From Parabacteroides sp. An277 (GTDB lineage Bacteria > Bacteroidota > Bacteroidia > Bacteroidales > Tannerellaceae): a DNA stretch of 64,000 nt. Below are positions 1 through 8,751 of the stretch, one piece after another. The DNA is taken from the NCBI RefSeq assembly GCF_002159645.1, contig NZ_NFJB01000001.1, positions 62,001 to 126,000 of the forward strand. Reading direction: 5' to 3'. Position 1 is the stretch's first letter. The number at the start of each line of letters is the position of its first letter. The notes beneath the pieces are model-generated. The model was not told the origin of the DNA. It worked only from the letters and a program-made list of their open reading frames with translations, and did not search any database. Both the position numbers and the translations under genes were made by a program.

Positions 1-370
1 GTATGCGTGCGACCATTTCGTCTTCCCGGCGTATAAGCGGGGAAATATCCGCACGCAGACATTGACCGAGATGATGTACAGCCGGGAGCAGTTGCAGTTT
101 GGTGTAGACAAGCAGGAGAAGCTCCCCGGACAGTGCAAGGCGTGCGAGTTCCTTTTCGCGTGCAACGGCGAATGCCCAAAGAATCGTTTCTTGCGGACGG
201 CGGATGGCGAACCGGGTTTGAACTACCTTTGCCGAGGTTACAAGAAGTTTTTTGCGCATGTGGCTCCGTTCATGGATTTCATGAAGCAGGAGTTGCGAGC
301 CGAGCGTCCGCCTGCCAATATCATGCAGCACGTTCGCAAAGAGAATGGGAAATTAATAATCACGGAATAG
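1..370 (+). CDS. Anaerobic sulfatase-maturating enzyme, C-terminal part (partial)
   Basis: The gene enters from the left edge in the frame starting at base 2, so only about 122 C-terminal residues are visible. They carry the SPASM-type cysteine pattern of radical-SAM sulfatase maturases: CDHFVFPAYKRGNI at the edge, then CKACEFLFACNGEC at about 139-180 and a last Cys in LCRGYKKFF. In this family these cysteines hold two auxiliary 4Fe-4S clusters, and the missing N-terminal half would hold the CxxxCxxC radical-SAM cluster. The enzyme oxidises a Ser or Cys of a sulfatase to formylglycine in the cytoplasm before export. The TAG stop at 368-370 directly abuts the menE ATG, so the two are probably co-transcribed. 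No sulfatase gene lies in the window. Confidence 0.85.
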   Translation, partial: YACDHFVFPAYKRGNIRTQTLTEMMYSREQLQFGVDKQEKLPGQCKACEFLFACNGECPKNRFLRTADGEPGLNYLCRGYKKFFAHVAPFMDFMKQELRAERPPANIMQHVRKENGKLIITE

Positions 371-1489
371 ATGGAAAAAGTGAATAATAAACCGTGGCAA
401 ATGTGCCGCTGTCGGGTCGGGAATGTACTGGTGTCGCGGGAGAATCCGGCGGATTTCGTCGAGTATCCCCAGGGAATCCAAGCGGACTTGGCGCGGTTCT
501 TCGGGGAATGGTTTTCCGACGCTCCGACACTCTCGGTGCATACTTCCGGCTCGACGGGCGAACCCAAAGTGTGGCGCGTGCGCAAGGAGCAGATGATGAA
601 CAGTGCCCGCATCACGTGCGAGGCGTTGGGACTTCGTGCAGGCGACCGCGCCCTGCTGTGTATGCCTCTGGATTACATCGCGGGGAAGATGGTGGTGGTG
701 CGCGCGCTGGTTGCCGGGCTGGAGCTGGTGGTGCGCGAACCTTCGGGGCATCCGCTGGCGGATATCGTTGAACCGTTGCATTTTGCGGCGATGGTTCCGC
801 TTCAGGTGTATGATTCGTTGCAAATAGAAGAGGAGGAAAAACGGTTGGCGGCGGTGGGCAACCTGATTATCGGGGGCGGCGCGATCGACCGGGCGCTGGA
901 GGAGAGGCTCCGCGCGATGCCGAACCGCGTCTACTCCACGTATGGCATGACGGAGACGCTCTCCCACATCGCCCTGCGCCGGCTGAACGGACCGGAGGCA
1001 TCCGCTTTTTACCGCCCTTTCCCCTCGGTGCGCCTTGCGTTGTCGGAGGAACAGACGTTGGTGATCGACGCGCCGTTGGTGTGCGACGAGCTGCTGCATA
1101 CGAACGATGTGGCGGAGATTCGCGCGGACGGCTCGTTTCGCATCCTGGGGCGGCGGGACAATATCGTGAGCAGCGGCGGCATCAAAATCCAACTGGAGCA
1201 GGTGGAGGAGGCGTTGCGTCCCCTCATGCCCGTGCGTTTCGCCCTCACGTCGGTGCCCCATCCCAAGTTTGGCGAGGCGTTGGTGCTTCTGCACGAGGGC
1301 GATGCGTTGCCGCAAGAGGTTGTGGCGCGGATGCAGGCGTTGCTCCCGAAGTACCAGCAGCCGAAATACATTTTCGCGGTCGATGCCATCCCGCTGACGG
1401 GGACGGGGAAGATAAGCCGCGCCGCCTGCCGGGAGTTGGCCCGGTGCAGTTGGTCGTTGGAAGTCTTCAAAAAGGATTCTCTCCGGTGA
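371..1489 (+). CDS. menE: o-Succinylbenzoate-CoA ligase (MenE-like AMP-binding enzyme)
   Basis: A 372-residue ANL-superfamily adenylating enzyme, short as MenE of Bacteroidales tends to be. The phosphate loop TSGSTGEPK is at residues 58-66, YSTYGMTE at about 187-195, the hinge-region GRRDNIVSSGGIKI at about 260, and the catalytic-lysine motif TGTGKISR near 345. MenE activates o-succinylbenzoate with ATP and CoA in menaquinone synthesis in the cytoplasm. No other men gene is visible, so the substrate rests on size and family resemblance; another small acyl-CoA ligase is possible. The last 12 or so residues (from CSWSLEVF) are encoded by the first unit of a 42-bp tandem array, so the C-terminus has been rewritten by repeat expansion. 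Confidence 0.75.
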   Translation: MEKVNNKPWQMCRCRVGNVLVSRENPADFVEYPQGIQADLARFFGEWFSDAPTLSVHTSGSTGEPKVWRVRKEQMMNSARITCEALGLRAGDRALLCMPLDYIAGKMVVVRALVAGLELVVREPSGHPLADIVEPLHFAAMVPLQVYDSLQIEEEEKRLAAVGNLIIGGGAIDRALEERLRAMPNRVYSTYGMTETLSHIALRRLNGPEASAFYRPFPSVRLALSEEQTLVIDAPLVCDELLHTNDVAEIRADGSFRILGRRDNIVSSGGIKIQLEQVEEALRPLMPVRFALTSVPHPKFGEALVLLHEGDALPQEVVARMQALLPKYQQPKYIFAVDAIPLTGTGKISRAACRELARCSWSLEVFKKDSLR

Positions 1490-1577
1490 GAGTGGTCGTT
1501 GAGGGCCTTCAAAAAGGATTCTCTCCGGAGAGCGTGTTCGTTGAAGGTCTTCAAAAGCGGACTTCGCCGGTGCAGTA
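1451..1577. repeat. Tandem array, 3 x 42 bp
   Basis: Three imperfect units beginning at 1451, 1493 and 1535 share a core reading cttcaaaaaggattctctcc. The first unit forms the end of menE, including its stop codon; the rest fills the gap to the next gene. It is the first of twelve arrays in the window with periods close to 21 or 42 bp. Confidence 0.9.
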
Positions 1578-1611
1578 GGATGAGGAAAAGATAAAATGAC
1601 ATATAAATGCA

Positions 1612-3567
1612 ATGCAAATGAAAAATGTAGTATTACCCATGGCGGTTTGCGCCCTGTTTGCGTGCTTCCCGACGGAAGGAATGCAAGCGGCAGAGGGGCG
1701 CGAGGCCGCGTTTGAGCAGGCGGATTGTGTGACGCTGCTCGACAGTACGGCGGTATCGGTGCAGGAGACCGGCTCCGGCTCGTTTGCCGTCTACAAGAAG
1801 TTTAAAGTACAGACGATGGCGGGGGGCGTGGCGAACCACGTCATCAAGTATGATTACGATCCGCTCACGGCCTTTGCCGAGTTCAAGCAGGCGACGATTT
1901 ACCGCGCCAGCGGCGATGTGGTGAACGTGGACGTGACGCAGGCGTGCGACTATGCCGCTCCGGCGCGTGCCATTTATTGGGGTGCCCGGCAGATTATGCT
2001 CGACTTGGGCCGTCTGGAGCCGGGTGATGTGGTGGAATATGAAATTGCGAAGAAGGGATTCACCTATGCCCTGTTGGCAGGGCCTGAAGAGGACGAATCG
2101 CGGTTCATCCCCCCGATGCGTGGCCAGTTCTACGACATCGTGCCCTTCTGGGTGAGCGAGCCGACGGTGCGCAAGGTCTATCAATTGAGTATTCCGCAGT
2201 CGAAAGAAATCCAGTTCCAGTTCTTCCAGGGCGAATGTGCTTCGTCGATGTATTACGACGAGGGACGGAAGGTCTATACCTTCGCGGTAGATGATGCCGT
2301 GCCCTTCCGCCGCGAACCGAACATGGTGGATTTGTTCGACTCTGCCCCGAAACTGATGCTCTCCTCTACGCCAGAGTGGAAAGACAAGTCGCTTTGGTTT
2401 AACAAAGTGAACGAGGATTACGGCAGCTTCGAACCAATACCTGAAGCGCAGGCAAAAGTGAACGATCTTATCAAGGGAAAGAAGACGGAAATGGAGAAAA
2501 TCGCTGTCCTCACGCATTGGGTAGCCGACAATATCCGCTATTCCGGCATCTCGATGGGAAAAGGCGAGGGCTATACGCTCCACAACCTGAAGATGAACTA
2601 CACCGACCGCTGCGGCGTCTGCAAGGACATCGCGAGCACGTTGATTTCCTTCCTGCGCATGGCGGGCTTCGAGGCTTACCCCGCGATGACGATGGCGGGG
2701 AGCCGCGTGGAGAAGATTCCGGCCGACCACTTCAATCATTGCGTGGCAGTGGTGAAACTCTCGAATGGGACCTATATCCCGCTCGACCCGACATGGGTTC
2801 CCTTCGTCCGCGAAGTATGGAGTAGTGCCGAACAGCAGCAGAATTACCTCCCCGGCGTGCCCGAAGGTTCAGACTTGTGCATTACACCGGTTTCCGCTCC
2901 GGAGAATCATTATTTGCGCTTGAAGGCGAAGAACCGGCTGGAGGCAGACGGGACGCTGAAGGGCGAACTCATCGTCGAGGCCGAAGGGCAGACGGATGCC
3001 AGCGTGCGCCGCGTGTTCACCTCCGGCTGGCTCTCCGACTGGAAGAACACGATGGAGCAGCAGCTCCTGAACGTATCGCCGAGCGCGAAGATGACGAGTA
3101 TCGACTGGGGCAAGAATCCGAAAGATTACCAAGCCGCCCCGATACGCCTGGTGTTCCGCTACGAGATTCCGGACTATGCCGTGAAGACGGACGACGCCCT
3201 GCTCGTCAAACCAATGGTGATGAACAACCTTTACCATTCCGTGAAGAGCTTCCTGCGCATCGACACGAGCCTGGAAGAGCGCAAGTATGGCTTCAAGGAT
3301 GCTTGCTCGCGCCTCGTGGAGCAGGAGGAGAGCATCCAGCTCCCGGCGGGATATGGCTGGGACGTTGCGGAAGCTAAGCGTTCGGATGTTTCATCTCCGG
3401 TAGCATCGTTTGAGGGTTCCATCCAAGAGGAAGATAATAAAATCCTCCTCAAGCAGAAATTGGAATTGAGGAAGCGGGTGTACGAAGCAGCCGATTGGGA
3501 CGGGTTCCGCAAGCCGGTCGACGAATTTAAATCCTATGGCGATTATTTGGTAATTAAGAAGAAGTAA
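1612..3567 (+). CDS. Secreted DUF3857 / transglutaminase-like protein
   Basis: 651 residues with a signal peptide ending near MQAAEG. Residues about 35-220 match the DUF3857 beta-sandwich and about 290-400 a transglutaminase-like cysteine-peptidase fold. The apparent triad is intact: Cys in RCGVCKD (about 337), His in FNHCVAV (about 375) and Asp in PLDPTW (about 393). A further beta-rich domain follows to the end. Such proteins are exported to the periplasm or cell surface in Bacteroidetes; their substrate is unknown. ATG codons at 1612 and 1618 are both possible starts. The next gene begins 12 bases downstream and has the same domain architecture, so the two probably work as a pair, one apparently active and one apparently not. 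Confidence 0.8.
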   Translation: MQMKNVVLPMAVCALFACFPTEGMQAAEGREAAFEQADCVTLLDSTAVSVQETGSGSFAVYKKFKVQTMAGGVANHVIKYDYDPLTAFAEFKQATIYRASGDVVNVDVTQACDYAAPARAIYWGARQIMLDLGRLEPGDVVEYEIAKKGFTYALLAGPEEDESRFIPPMRGQFYDIVPFWVSEPTVRKVYQLSIPQSKEIQFQFFQGECASSMYYDEGRKVYTFAVDDAVPFRREPNMVDLFDSAPKLMLSSTPEWKDKSLWFNKVNEDYGSFEPIPEAQAKVNDLIKGKKTEMEKIAVLTHWVADNIRYSGISMGKGEGYTLHNLKMNYTDRCGVCKDIASTLISFLRMAGFEAYPAMTMAGSRVEKIPADHFNHCVAVVKLSNGTYIPLDPTWVPFVREVWSSAEQQQNYLPGVPEGSDLCITPVSAPENHYLRLKAKNRLEADGTLKGELIVEAEGQTDASVRRVFTSGWLSDWKNTMEQQLLNVSPSAKMTSIDWGKNPKDYQAAPIRLVFRYEIPDYAVKTDDALLVKPMVMNNLYHSVKSFLRIDTSLEERKYGFKDACSRLVEQEESIQLPAGYGWDVAEAKRSDVSSPVASFEGSIQEEDNKILLKQKLELRKRVYEAADWDGFRKPVDEFKSYGDYLVIKKK

Positions 3568-3579
3568 GGAGGAAATAAT

Positions 3580-5268
3580 ATGAAACATAAAATAGTATCG
3601 TATGCAATCGTACTCGTATGCTTGTTGGGTGGCCTCTTTTCTGCGCAAGCAGCCTCTGATGCGGAGTACAAAAAACTCTCGAAGGCCTGGACATGGAACG
3701 CCGACGGGAGCCAAGAGTTCCATTACAATATGGAGTTGACGATTTATACCCATACCGCGATGCGCAGCGCGTATGGCGAAACCTTCATCGTCTATAACCC
3801 CGAATACCAGACCCTGAAGATTAACGAATCCTATACGAAACAGGCCGATGGGACGATTGTCAAAACGCCCGACAATGCGTTCGTGGAGGTCTTGCCTCGT
3901 GCGGCAGCTAATGCACCGGCCTACAATCACCTCAAAGAGATGGTCATCGTGCATACGGGATTGGAATTGGGTGCGACGATTTATTTGGATTACACGCTGA
4001 CCTCGAAAGCGGGTTATCTTCCGGCGTTGGACATCCTGGAACCGCTCCAGCAGAGCTCGCCGGTCAAGGAATATAACCTTTCTATTTCCGTACCGGAGGG
4101 CGATGACCTCTTTTATGGTATGAATCCAGCTCAAAAGGCGAACGTGCAAGTGAAAGAGGGAATGCGCACGGTCTCTTGGCGGTTGCGTAATGTGGAAGCT
4201 CGTCCGCATGTGGCAGGATTGAATCCCTTGTTCGACGGTTCCCCGCTTTTCTATGCTTCGAGTTATGATTCGGAAGCCGATGCGCTCCGTTCTTTATACG
4301 CGCAGTTCGAAACGAAAGAAAGCATGCCGCTTCTCTCCTTGGCCGAGACGCTGACGGAAGGCAAGACCGGCGAGCGCGAAAAACTGCAAGCTATCCTTTC
4401 GTTTGTACAAAAGGATTTCGCGCATTGTGCCCTTTCGTTGGCCGAGACGGGATACCGCATCCGCGATGTCGAAGAGGTGATTCGTTCAGCTTACGGAACG
4501 GAAACCGAGCTGCTCAACCTCTTGCAGGGACTGTTGAATGCGGCTCAGATTCGGACGGAAATCGGTGTGCTTTATCCGAAGGATGCTCCGGAGGATAGCT
4601 TTGGCCTGGCAGCGGCCCATCTTTTCCTGAAGGCGGAAGCAGACGGCGAAACTTATCTCCTGAATGCTTCGGATCCGACGATGGACCGCGCCGGATGGTT
4701 CGCACCTCGTGCACGTGTGGTCGATTTGAAATCGGATAAGCCTCTCGAGCTTCCGGCTGTTTCTCCGGCCTTGCATTATCAATACGCCCTTTCATGGGAC
4801 GGAGACAAGGTCGTGGCGAAAACAACGTCTACCGTGCCGCCTTGTTTCATTTCCTATTTGGCTGCGTCTGATACGGTTCCGGCGCAAACCCTTCCTTTGG
4901 AGAAGGCGGGTGTTTATACCCTGATTGCTTTGCCCGATGCGGCAGACGGAGCATCTCATGCCGGTTATGCTTCGATGAATACGACGCGCCCCTGTAACCT
5001 CCTGTTGCCCTACGCGCCCGACGAGACATACACCTACACCCTGACGCTCCCCGAAGGATGCCGCGTGGCCACACCGGTAGGAGAGAAAATGTGCTCGAAT
5101 GCGGCCGGGACGATGCAATTCATCCTCACTCAAAAAGGCAACGAGGTGACGGTGACACGCTCGCTGAAGGTGAACCAACCGCTCATCACACCGCGGCTCT
5201 ATGCCGATTTCCACGCATTGATGGCTGCTTGGGTTAATCCGAACTATACGCACTTGCTCGTCCGGTAA
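3580..5268 (+). CDS. Secreted DUF3857 protein with degenerate transglutaminase domain
   Basis: 562 residues with a clear signal peptide ending FSAQAAS. It has a DUF3857-like N-terminal domain (about 30-215) followed by a transglutaminase-like region (about 240-385). Where the upstream paralogue has RCGVCKD, this protein reads AYGTETELLNLL, so the catalytic cysteine is gone, and the LDPT aspartate region is altered to LNASDPT. A histidine remains in AAHLFLKA. I infer a non-catalytic partner, perhaps a binding or chaperone protein for the active neighbour. It starts 12 bases after that gene behind a good GGAGG ribosome site (3568-3573), and the transcript ends at a strong hairpin terminator at 5297-5346. 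Confidence 0.75.
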   Translation: MKHKIVSYAIVLVCLLGGLFSAQAASDAEYKKLSKAWTWNADGSQEFHYNMELTIYTHTAMRSAYGETFIVYNPEYQTLKINESYTKQADGTIVKTPDNAFVEVLPRAAANAPAYNHLKEMVIVHTGLELGATIYLDYTLTSKAGYLPALDILEPLQQSSPVKEYNLSISVPEGDDLFYGMNPAQKANVQVKEGMRTVSWRLRNVEARPHVAGLNPLFDGSPLFYASSYDSEADALRSLYAQFETKESMPLLSLAETLTEGKTGEREKLQAILSFVQKDFAHCALSLAETGYRIRDVEEVIRSAYGTETELLNLLQGLLNAAQIRTEIGVLYPKDAPEDSFGLAAAHLFLKAEADGETYLLNASDPTMDRAGWFAPRARVVDLKSDKPLELPAVSPALHYQYALSWDGDKVVAKTTSTVPPCFISYLAASDTVPAQTLPLEKAGVYTLIALPDAADGASHAGYASMNTTRPCNLLLPYAPDETYTYTLTLPEGCRVATPVGEKMCSNAAGTMQFILTQKGNEVTVTRSLKVNQPLITPRLYADFHALMAAWVNPNYTHLLVR

Positions 5269-5296
5269 GAAAATAGTTTCGAATTTGAAAACAAGA

Positions 5297-5346
5297 ACGC
5301 GGAGACAGCTGGGAAATTTCAATTCCCGTGTTTCCGCGTCTTTTTT
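5297..5346 (+). terminator. Rho-independent terminator after the DUF3857 pair
   Basis: A GC-rich stem, ACGCGGA at 5297 pairing with TCCGCGT ending at 5339 plus an inner GGGAA/TTCCC stem, is followed by T6 at 5341-5346. Confidence 0.85.
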
Positions 5347-5380
5347 ATAAAAATCATCAGACTGTCCGATGAGGAAAATT

Positions 5381-5775
5381 TGCATGAAGCTAGAAGCGCT
5401 GCATCTAGTTTGCCGCAACGCAGCGAGAAGCAAGAAGCGTTGCATCTAGTTTGCCGCAGCACAGCGAAAAGCAAGAAGCGTTGCATCTAGTTTGCCGCAG
5501 CACAGCGTGGAGCTAGAAGCGCTGCATCTAGTTTGCCGCAGCACAGCGAGAAGCTAGAAGCGTTGCATCTAGTTTGCCGCAGCACAGCGAGAAGCTAGAA
5601 GCGTTGCATCTAGTTTGCCGCAACGCAGCGAGAAGCTAGAAGCGTTGCATCTAGTTTGCCGCAACGCAGCGAGAAGCTAGAAGCGTTGCATCTAGTTTGC
5701 CGCAGCACAGCGAGAAGCTAGAAGCGCTGCATCTAGTTTGCCGCAGCGCAGCATGAAGCAAGAAGCGCTGCTTCT
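5381..5775. repeat. Tandem array, about 9.6 x 41 bp
   Basis: The word gcatctagtttgccgca recurs at 5401, 5442, 5483, 5524, 5565, 5606, 5647, 5688 and 5729, exactly 41 bp apart. The units differ by a few substitutions. Each unit contains a short self-complementary stretch (gctgc/gcagc). The array fills the gap between the convergent DUF3857 and thioredoxin genes and is non-coding in all frames as far as I can see. It accounts for most of the 520-bp gap. Confidence 0.97.
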
Positions 5776-5792
5776 ACCCGTTTCTATTATTA

Positions 5793-6281
5793 TTATTTCA
5801 ATAAAAAATCGTCGATTTGTTTGACAAATTCCTCTTTCGGCAAAGCCCCTTGCGCCATCATGGGCGTCCCTTTGGTGGGGATGAAGAGGATGGTGGGGAT
5901 GCTGCGCACGCCGAAAGCGGCCGCCAGCTCTTTGTCGAGGTCTACATTTATCTTATAGATGAGAATCTTCCCTTTATATTGCGCCGCTAATTCCTCTAAG
6001 ATAGGTGAGACGGCACGGCACGGTCCACACCAGTCGGCGTAGAAATCCACAATGCAGGGGAGCGTACCTTCGTATTTCCATTCGTTCGGATTCTTTTCGT
6101 AATTGAACACGCGCGTAAGAAATTCGGCTTTGTTCAGGTGGATAACTTTTCCTTCGGCCTCTGTAGCTATTGCGGTCGTTGCGTCTTTGTCCGTGAGTTC
6201 CTTCCCGTTGTTGGCTGATAAAGTACAGCTAAACGAAGCGCATAAGGCGAGAAGACATAGCAAATTTCGCGTCTTTTGCAT
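5793..6281 (-). CDS. Secreted thioredoxin-family protein
   Basis: 162 residues from the ATG at 6281 (MQKTRN), which gives a signal peptide running to about CTLSA; a longer reading would need a TTG and spoils the signal. The thioredoxin fold carries the classical WCGPC active site and the cis-proline motif RSIPT. The mature N-terminus has a 45-residue lead before the fold. It is likely a periplasmic thiol-disulfide reductase or oxidase. A cysteine near the signal cleavage region (SFSC) means a lipoprotein form cannot be excluded. Transcription runs towards the 41-bp array and is divergent from the GH92 genes. Confidence 0.85.
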   Translation of the reverse strand: MQKTRNLLCLLALCASFSCTLSANNGKELTDKDATTAIATEAEGKVIHLNKAEFLTRVFNYEKNPNEWKYEGTLPCIVDFYADWCGPCRAVSPILEELAAQYKGKILIYKINVDLDKELAAAFGVRSIPTILFIPTKGTPMMAQGALPKEEFVKQIDDFLLK

Positions 6282-6363
6282 ACTAATTTTTTTGTTATAA
6301 TGAATAGTGAAATGTTCGTTGCATAAATAATAGCGCAAAAATACGAAATCTTTTTGGTTAACT

Positions 6364-6394
6364 ATTGCATAGCGTTTCTTTTTTTGTACCTTTG
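6364..6394 (+). promoter_or_regulatory. Bacteroidetes-type promoter of the GH92 genes
   Basis: ATTG at 6364-6367, a 19-nt spacer and TACCTTTG at 6387-6394 match the -33/-7 consensus of the Bacteroidetes housekeeping sigma factor. The GH92 start codon follows 48 bases later. Confidence 0.65.
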
Positions 6395-6441
6395 TTCAAA
6401 AATGTAAAATCAACAACATAACAAAAACACAGACAAGTATC

Positions 6442-8721
6442 ATGAAAAAGAAGATTCTTTTTGCAATGACGTTGGCTACAGCGATGGCGTGGTCGACGAA
6501 TGCCGAGACTTTCGATCCTGTAGAATATGTCAACCCGTTGGTAGGCAGCGAATCTACGTTCGAACTCTCAACAGGAAACACGTATCCTGCTACGGCTCGT
6601 CCGTGGGGTATGAATTTTTGGACGCCGCAAACCGGCAAGATGGGTGATGGATGGCAATATCAATACACTGCCACGAAAATCAATGGGTTTAAACAAACGC
6701 ATCAGCCCAGTCCATGGATAAATGATTTTGGCCAGTTTGCGATTATGCCTGTAGTCGGCAAACCCGTATTCAGCCAGTCAGAACGTGCCAGTTGGTTTTC
6801 GCACAAGGCGGAGGTTTCCAAGCCTTATTATTATAAGGTATATCTGGCGGAACACGATGTGGTGACTGAATTTACGCCTACGGAACGTGCGGTAATGTTT
6901 CGTTTTACCTTCCCCGAGAATGATTCTTATGTGGTAGTTGATCCATTCGATAACGGTTCGTATGTAAAAGTGCTTCCTGAAGAGAATAAGATTATCGGTT
7001 ATACGACAAAGAATAGCGGGGGCGTGCCGGAAGGATTCAAGAACTATTTTGTCATCCAATTTGATAAACCTTTTACCTACCAAGCGACCGTATCTGATGG
7101 TGTCTTGACTGAAAACAAACTGGAGCAAGAGGCCAAACATGCGGGAGCCATTATCGGATTCAAAACGAAAAAAGGTGAAGTAGTACATGCACGGATTGCC
7201 TCTTCATTCATTAGTTATGATCAAGCGGAATTAAACTTGAAAGAGCTGGGCGACGATTCTTTTGAAACCTTGAAAGAGAAAGGAAAGCAAGCCTGGAACG
7301 AACTTTTGACACGTGTAGAAGTAGAAGGTGGCAACTTGGAGCAGTATCGTACGTTCTATTCGTGCCTTTACCGCTCGTTACTTTTCCCGCATAAATTCTA
7401 TGAAATCAACGAGAAGGGAGATATCGTACATTATAGTCCGACTACGGGTGAAGTTTTACCTGGTTATTATTATACAGGAACGGGGGTATGGGATACATTC
7501 CGCTGTCTCTTCCCGCTCTTGAACTTGCTTTATCCATCTGTGAATAAAGAAATGCAAGAGAGTTTTCTGAATGCTTACCGTGAGAGTGGTTTCTACCCGG
7601 AATGGTCAAGTCCTGGACATCGGGGATGTATGGTCGGAAACAATACGGCTTCGGTTTTGGCGGATGCTTATTTGAAGGGAGTGAAGGTAGAAGATACCGA
7701 AACACTCTGGAAAGGACTGATGGCATCTGTAAATGGCGTACATCCTACTGTGTCTTCTTCCGGTCGTTTGGGATATGAATATTATAATGAGTTAGGTTAT
7801 GTGCCTTATGATGTGAAGATAAACGAGAATGTAGCGCGTACGTTAGAATATGCGTATGATGATTGGTGCATTTATGAATTGGCTAAAGCGTTAAAACGTC
7901 CGCAAAAAGAAATCGACTTGTTTGCAAAACGCGCCCTGAACTATCAAAACGTATTTGACCCGGAGCACAACTTGATGCGGGGGAAGAATAAAGACGGAAA
8001 ATTCCAAACTCCCTTCTCGCCGTTGAAGTGGGGCGATGCTTTTACGGAAGGAAACAGTTGGCACTATTCATGGTCTGTCTTCCACGACCCGCAGGGTTTG
8101 ATGGATTTGATGGGCGGACGTGAGGTCTTTGTGCAAATGTTGGATTCGGTTTTTGCTGTTCCACCTCTTTTCGATGATAGCTATTATGGACAAGTGATTC
8201 ATGAAATTCGTGAAATGCAAGTAATGAATATGGGAAACTATGCACACGGGAATCAACCTATTCAACACATGATTTACCTCTACAATTATGCGGGCGAACC
8301 GTGGAAGGCCCAATATTGGTTGCGCCAAGTGATGGATCGCATGTACACACCGAATCCGGATGGTTATTGTGGAGATGAAGACAACGGACAGACTTCGGCT
8401 TGGTACGTCTTCTCGTCGTTAGGTTTCTATCCCGTATGCCCGGGTACGTCTCAGTACATTATTGGTGCGCCGCTCTTCAAGAAAGCGACATTGCATTTCG
8501 AGAATGGAAAGACGTTGGAGATTAATGCTCCACAAAACAGCGCAGAGAATATCTATATCGAATCGATGAAGCTGAACGGACAGACTTATACGAAGAATTA
8601 CTTGGATTATAACGACTTGATGAAAGGGGGCGTATGGGATGTCGAGATGGGCGACACGCCTAACAAGACGCGCGGAACGCAAGCATCCGACTTACCTTAT
8701 TCATTTTCAACACAACATTAA
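6442..8721 (+). CDS. GH92 family alpha-mannosidase, secreted
   Basis: 759 residues with a type-I signal peptide (cleavage near STNAET). The whole length fits GH92: the beta-sandwich opening VEYVNPLVGSE, then the (alpha/alpha)6 domain with GTGVWDTFRCLFPLL (about 350) and the conserved DEDNGQTSAWYVFSSLGFYP and PGTSQYIIGAPLF blocks (about 645-680). GH92 enzymes are calcium-dependent exo-mannosidases that trim alpha-mannosides from N-glycans. The gene has its own promoter and is followed after 30 bases by a second GH92, then by GH20, which fits N-glycan dismantling in the periplasm. Confidence 0.93.
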   Translation: MKKKILFAMTLATAMAWSTNAETFDPVEYVNPLVGSESTFELSTGNTYPATARPWGMNFWTPQTGKMGDGWQYQYTATKINGFKQTHQPSPWINDFGQFAIMPVVGKPVFSQSERASWFSHKAEVSKPYYYKVYLAEHDVVTEFTPTERAVMFRFTFPENDSYVVVDPFDNGSYVKVLPEENKIIGYTTKNSGGVPEGFKNYFVIQFDKPFTYQATVSDGVLTENKLEQEAKHAGAIIGFKTKKGEVVHARIASSFISYDQAELNLKELGDDSFETLKEKGKQAWNELLTRVEVEGGNLEQYRTFYSCLYRSLLFPHKFYEINEKGDIVHYSPTTGEVLPGYYYTGTGVWDTFRCLFPLLNLLYPSVNKEMQESFLNAYRESGFYPEWSSPGHRGCMVGNNTASVLADAYLKGVKVEDTETLWKGLMASVNGVHPTVSSSGRLGYEYYNELGYVPYDVKINENVARTLEYAYDDWCIYELAKALKRPQKEIDLFAKRALNYQNVFDPEHNLMRGKNKDGKFQTPFSPLKWGDAFTEGNSWHYSWSVFHDPQGLMDLMGGREVFVQMLDSVFAVPPLFDDSYYGQVIHEIREMQVMNMGNYAHGNQPIQHMIYLYNYAGEPWKAQYWLRQVMDRMYTPNPDGYCGDEDNGQTSAWYVFSSLGFYPVCPGTSQYIIGAPLFKKATLHFENGKTLEINAPQNSAENIYIESMKLNGQTYTKNYLDYNDLMKGGVWDVEMGDTPNKTRGTQASDLPYSFSTQH

Positions 8722-8751
8722 TTGAATACCGTATCTAAAAGGAAGAAAAGA

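Noticed and set aside
353-1612. Minus-strand 419-codon frame opposite menE
   Set aside because: His/Arg-rich shadow of the GC-rich menE coding strand with no family match.
5381-5775. CRISPR array
   Set aside because: The 41-bp array is contiguous with no unique spacers, and no cas gene is in the window; the same holds for the other arrays.
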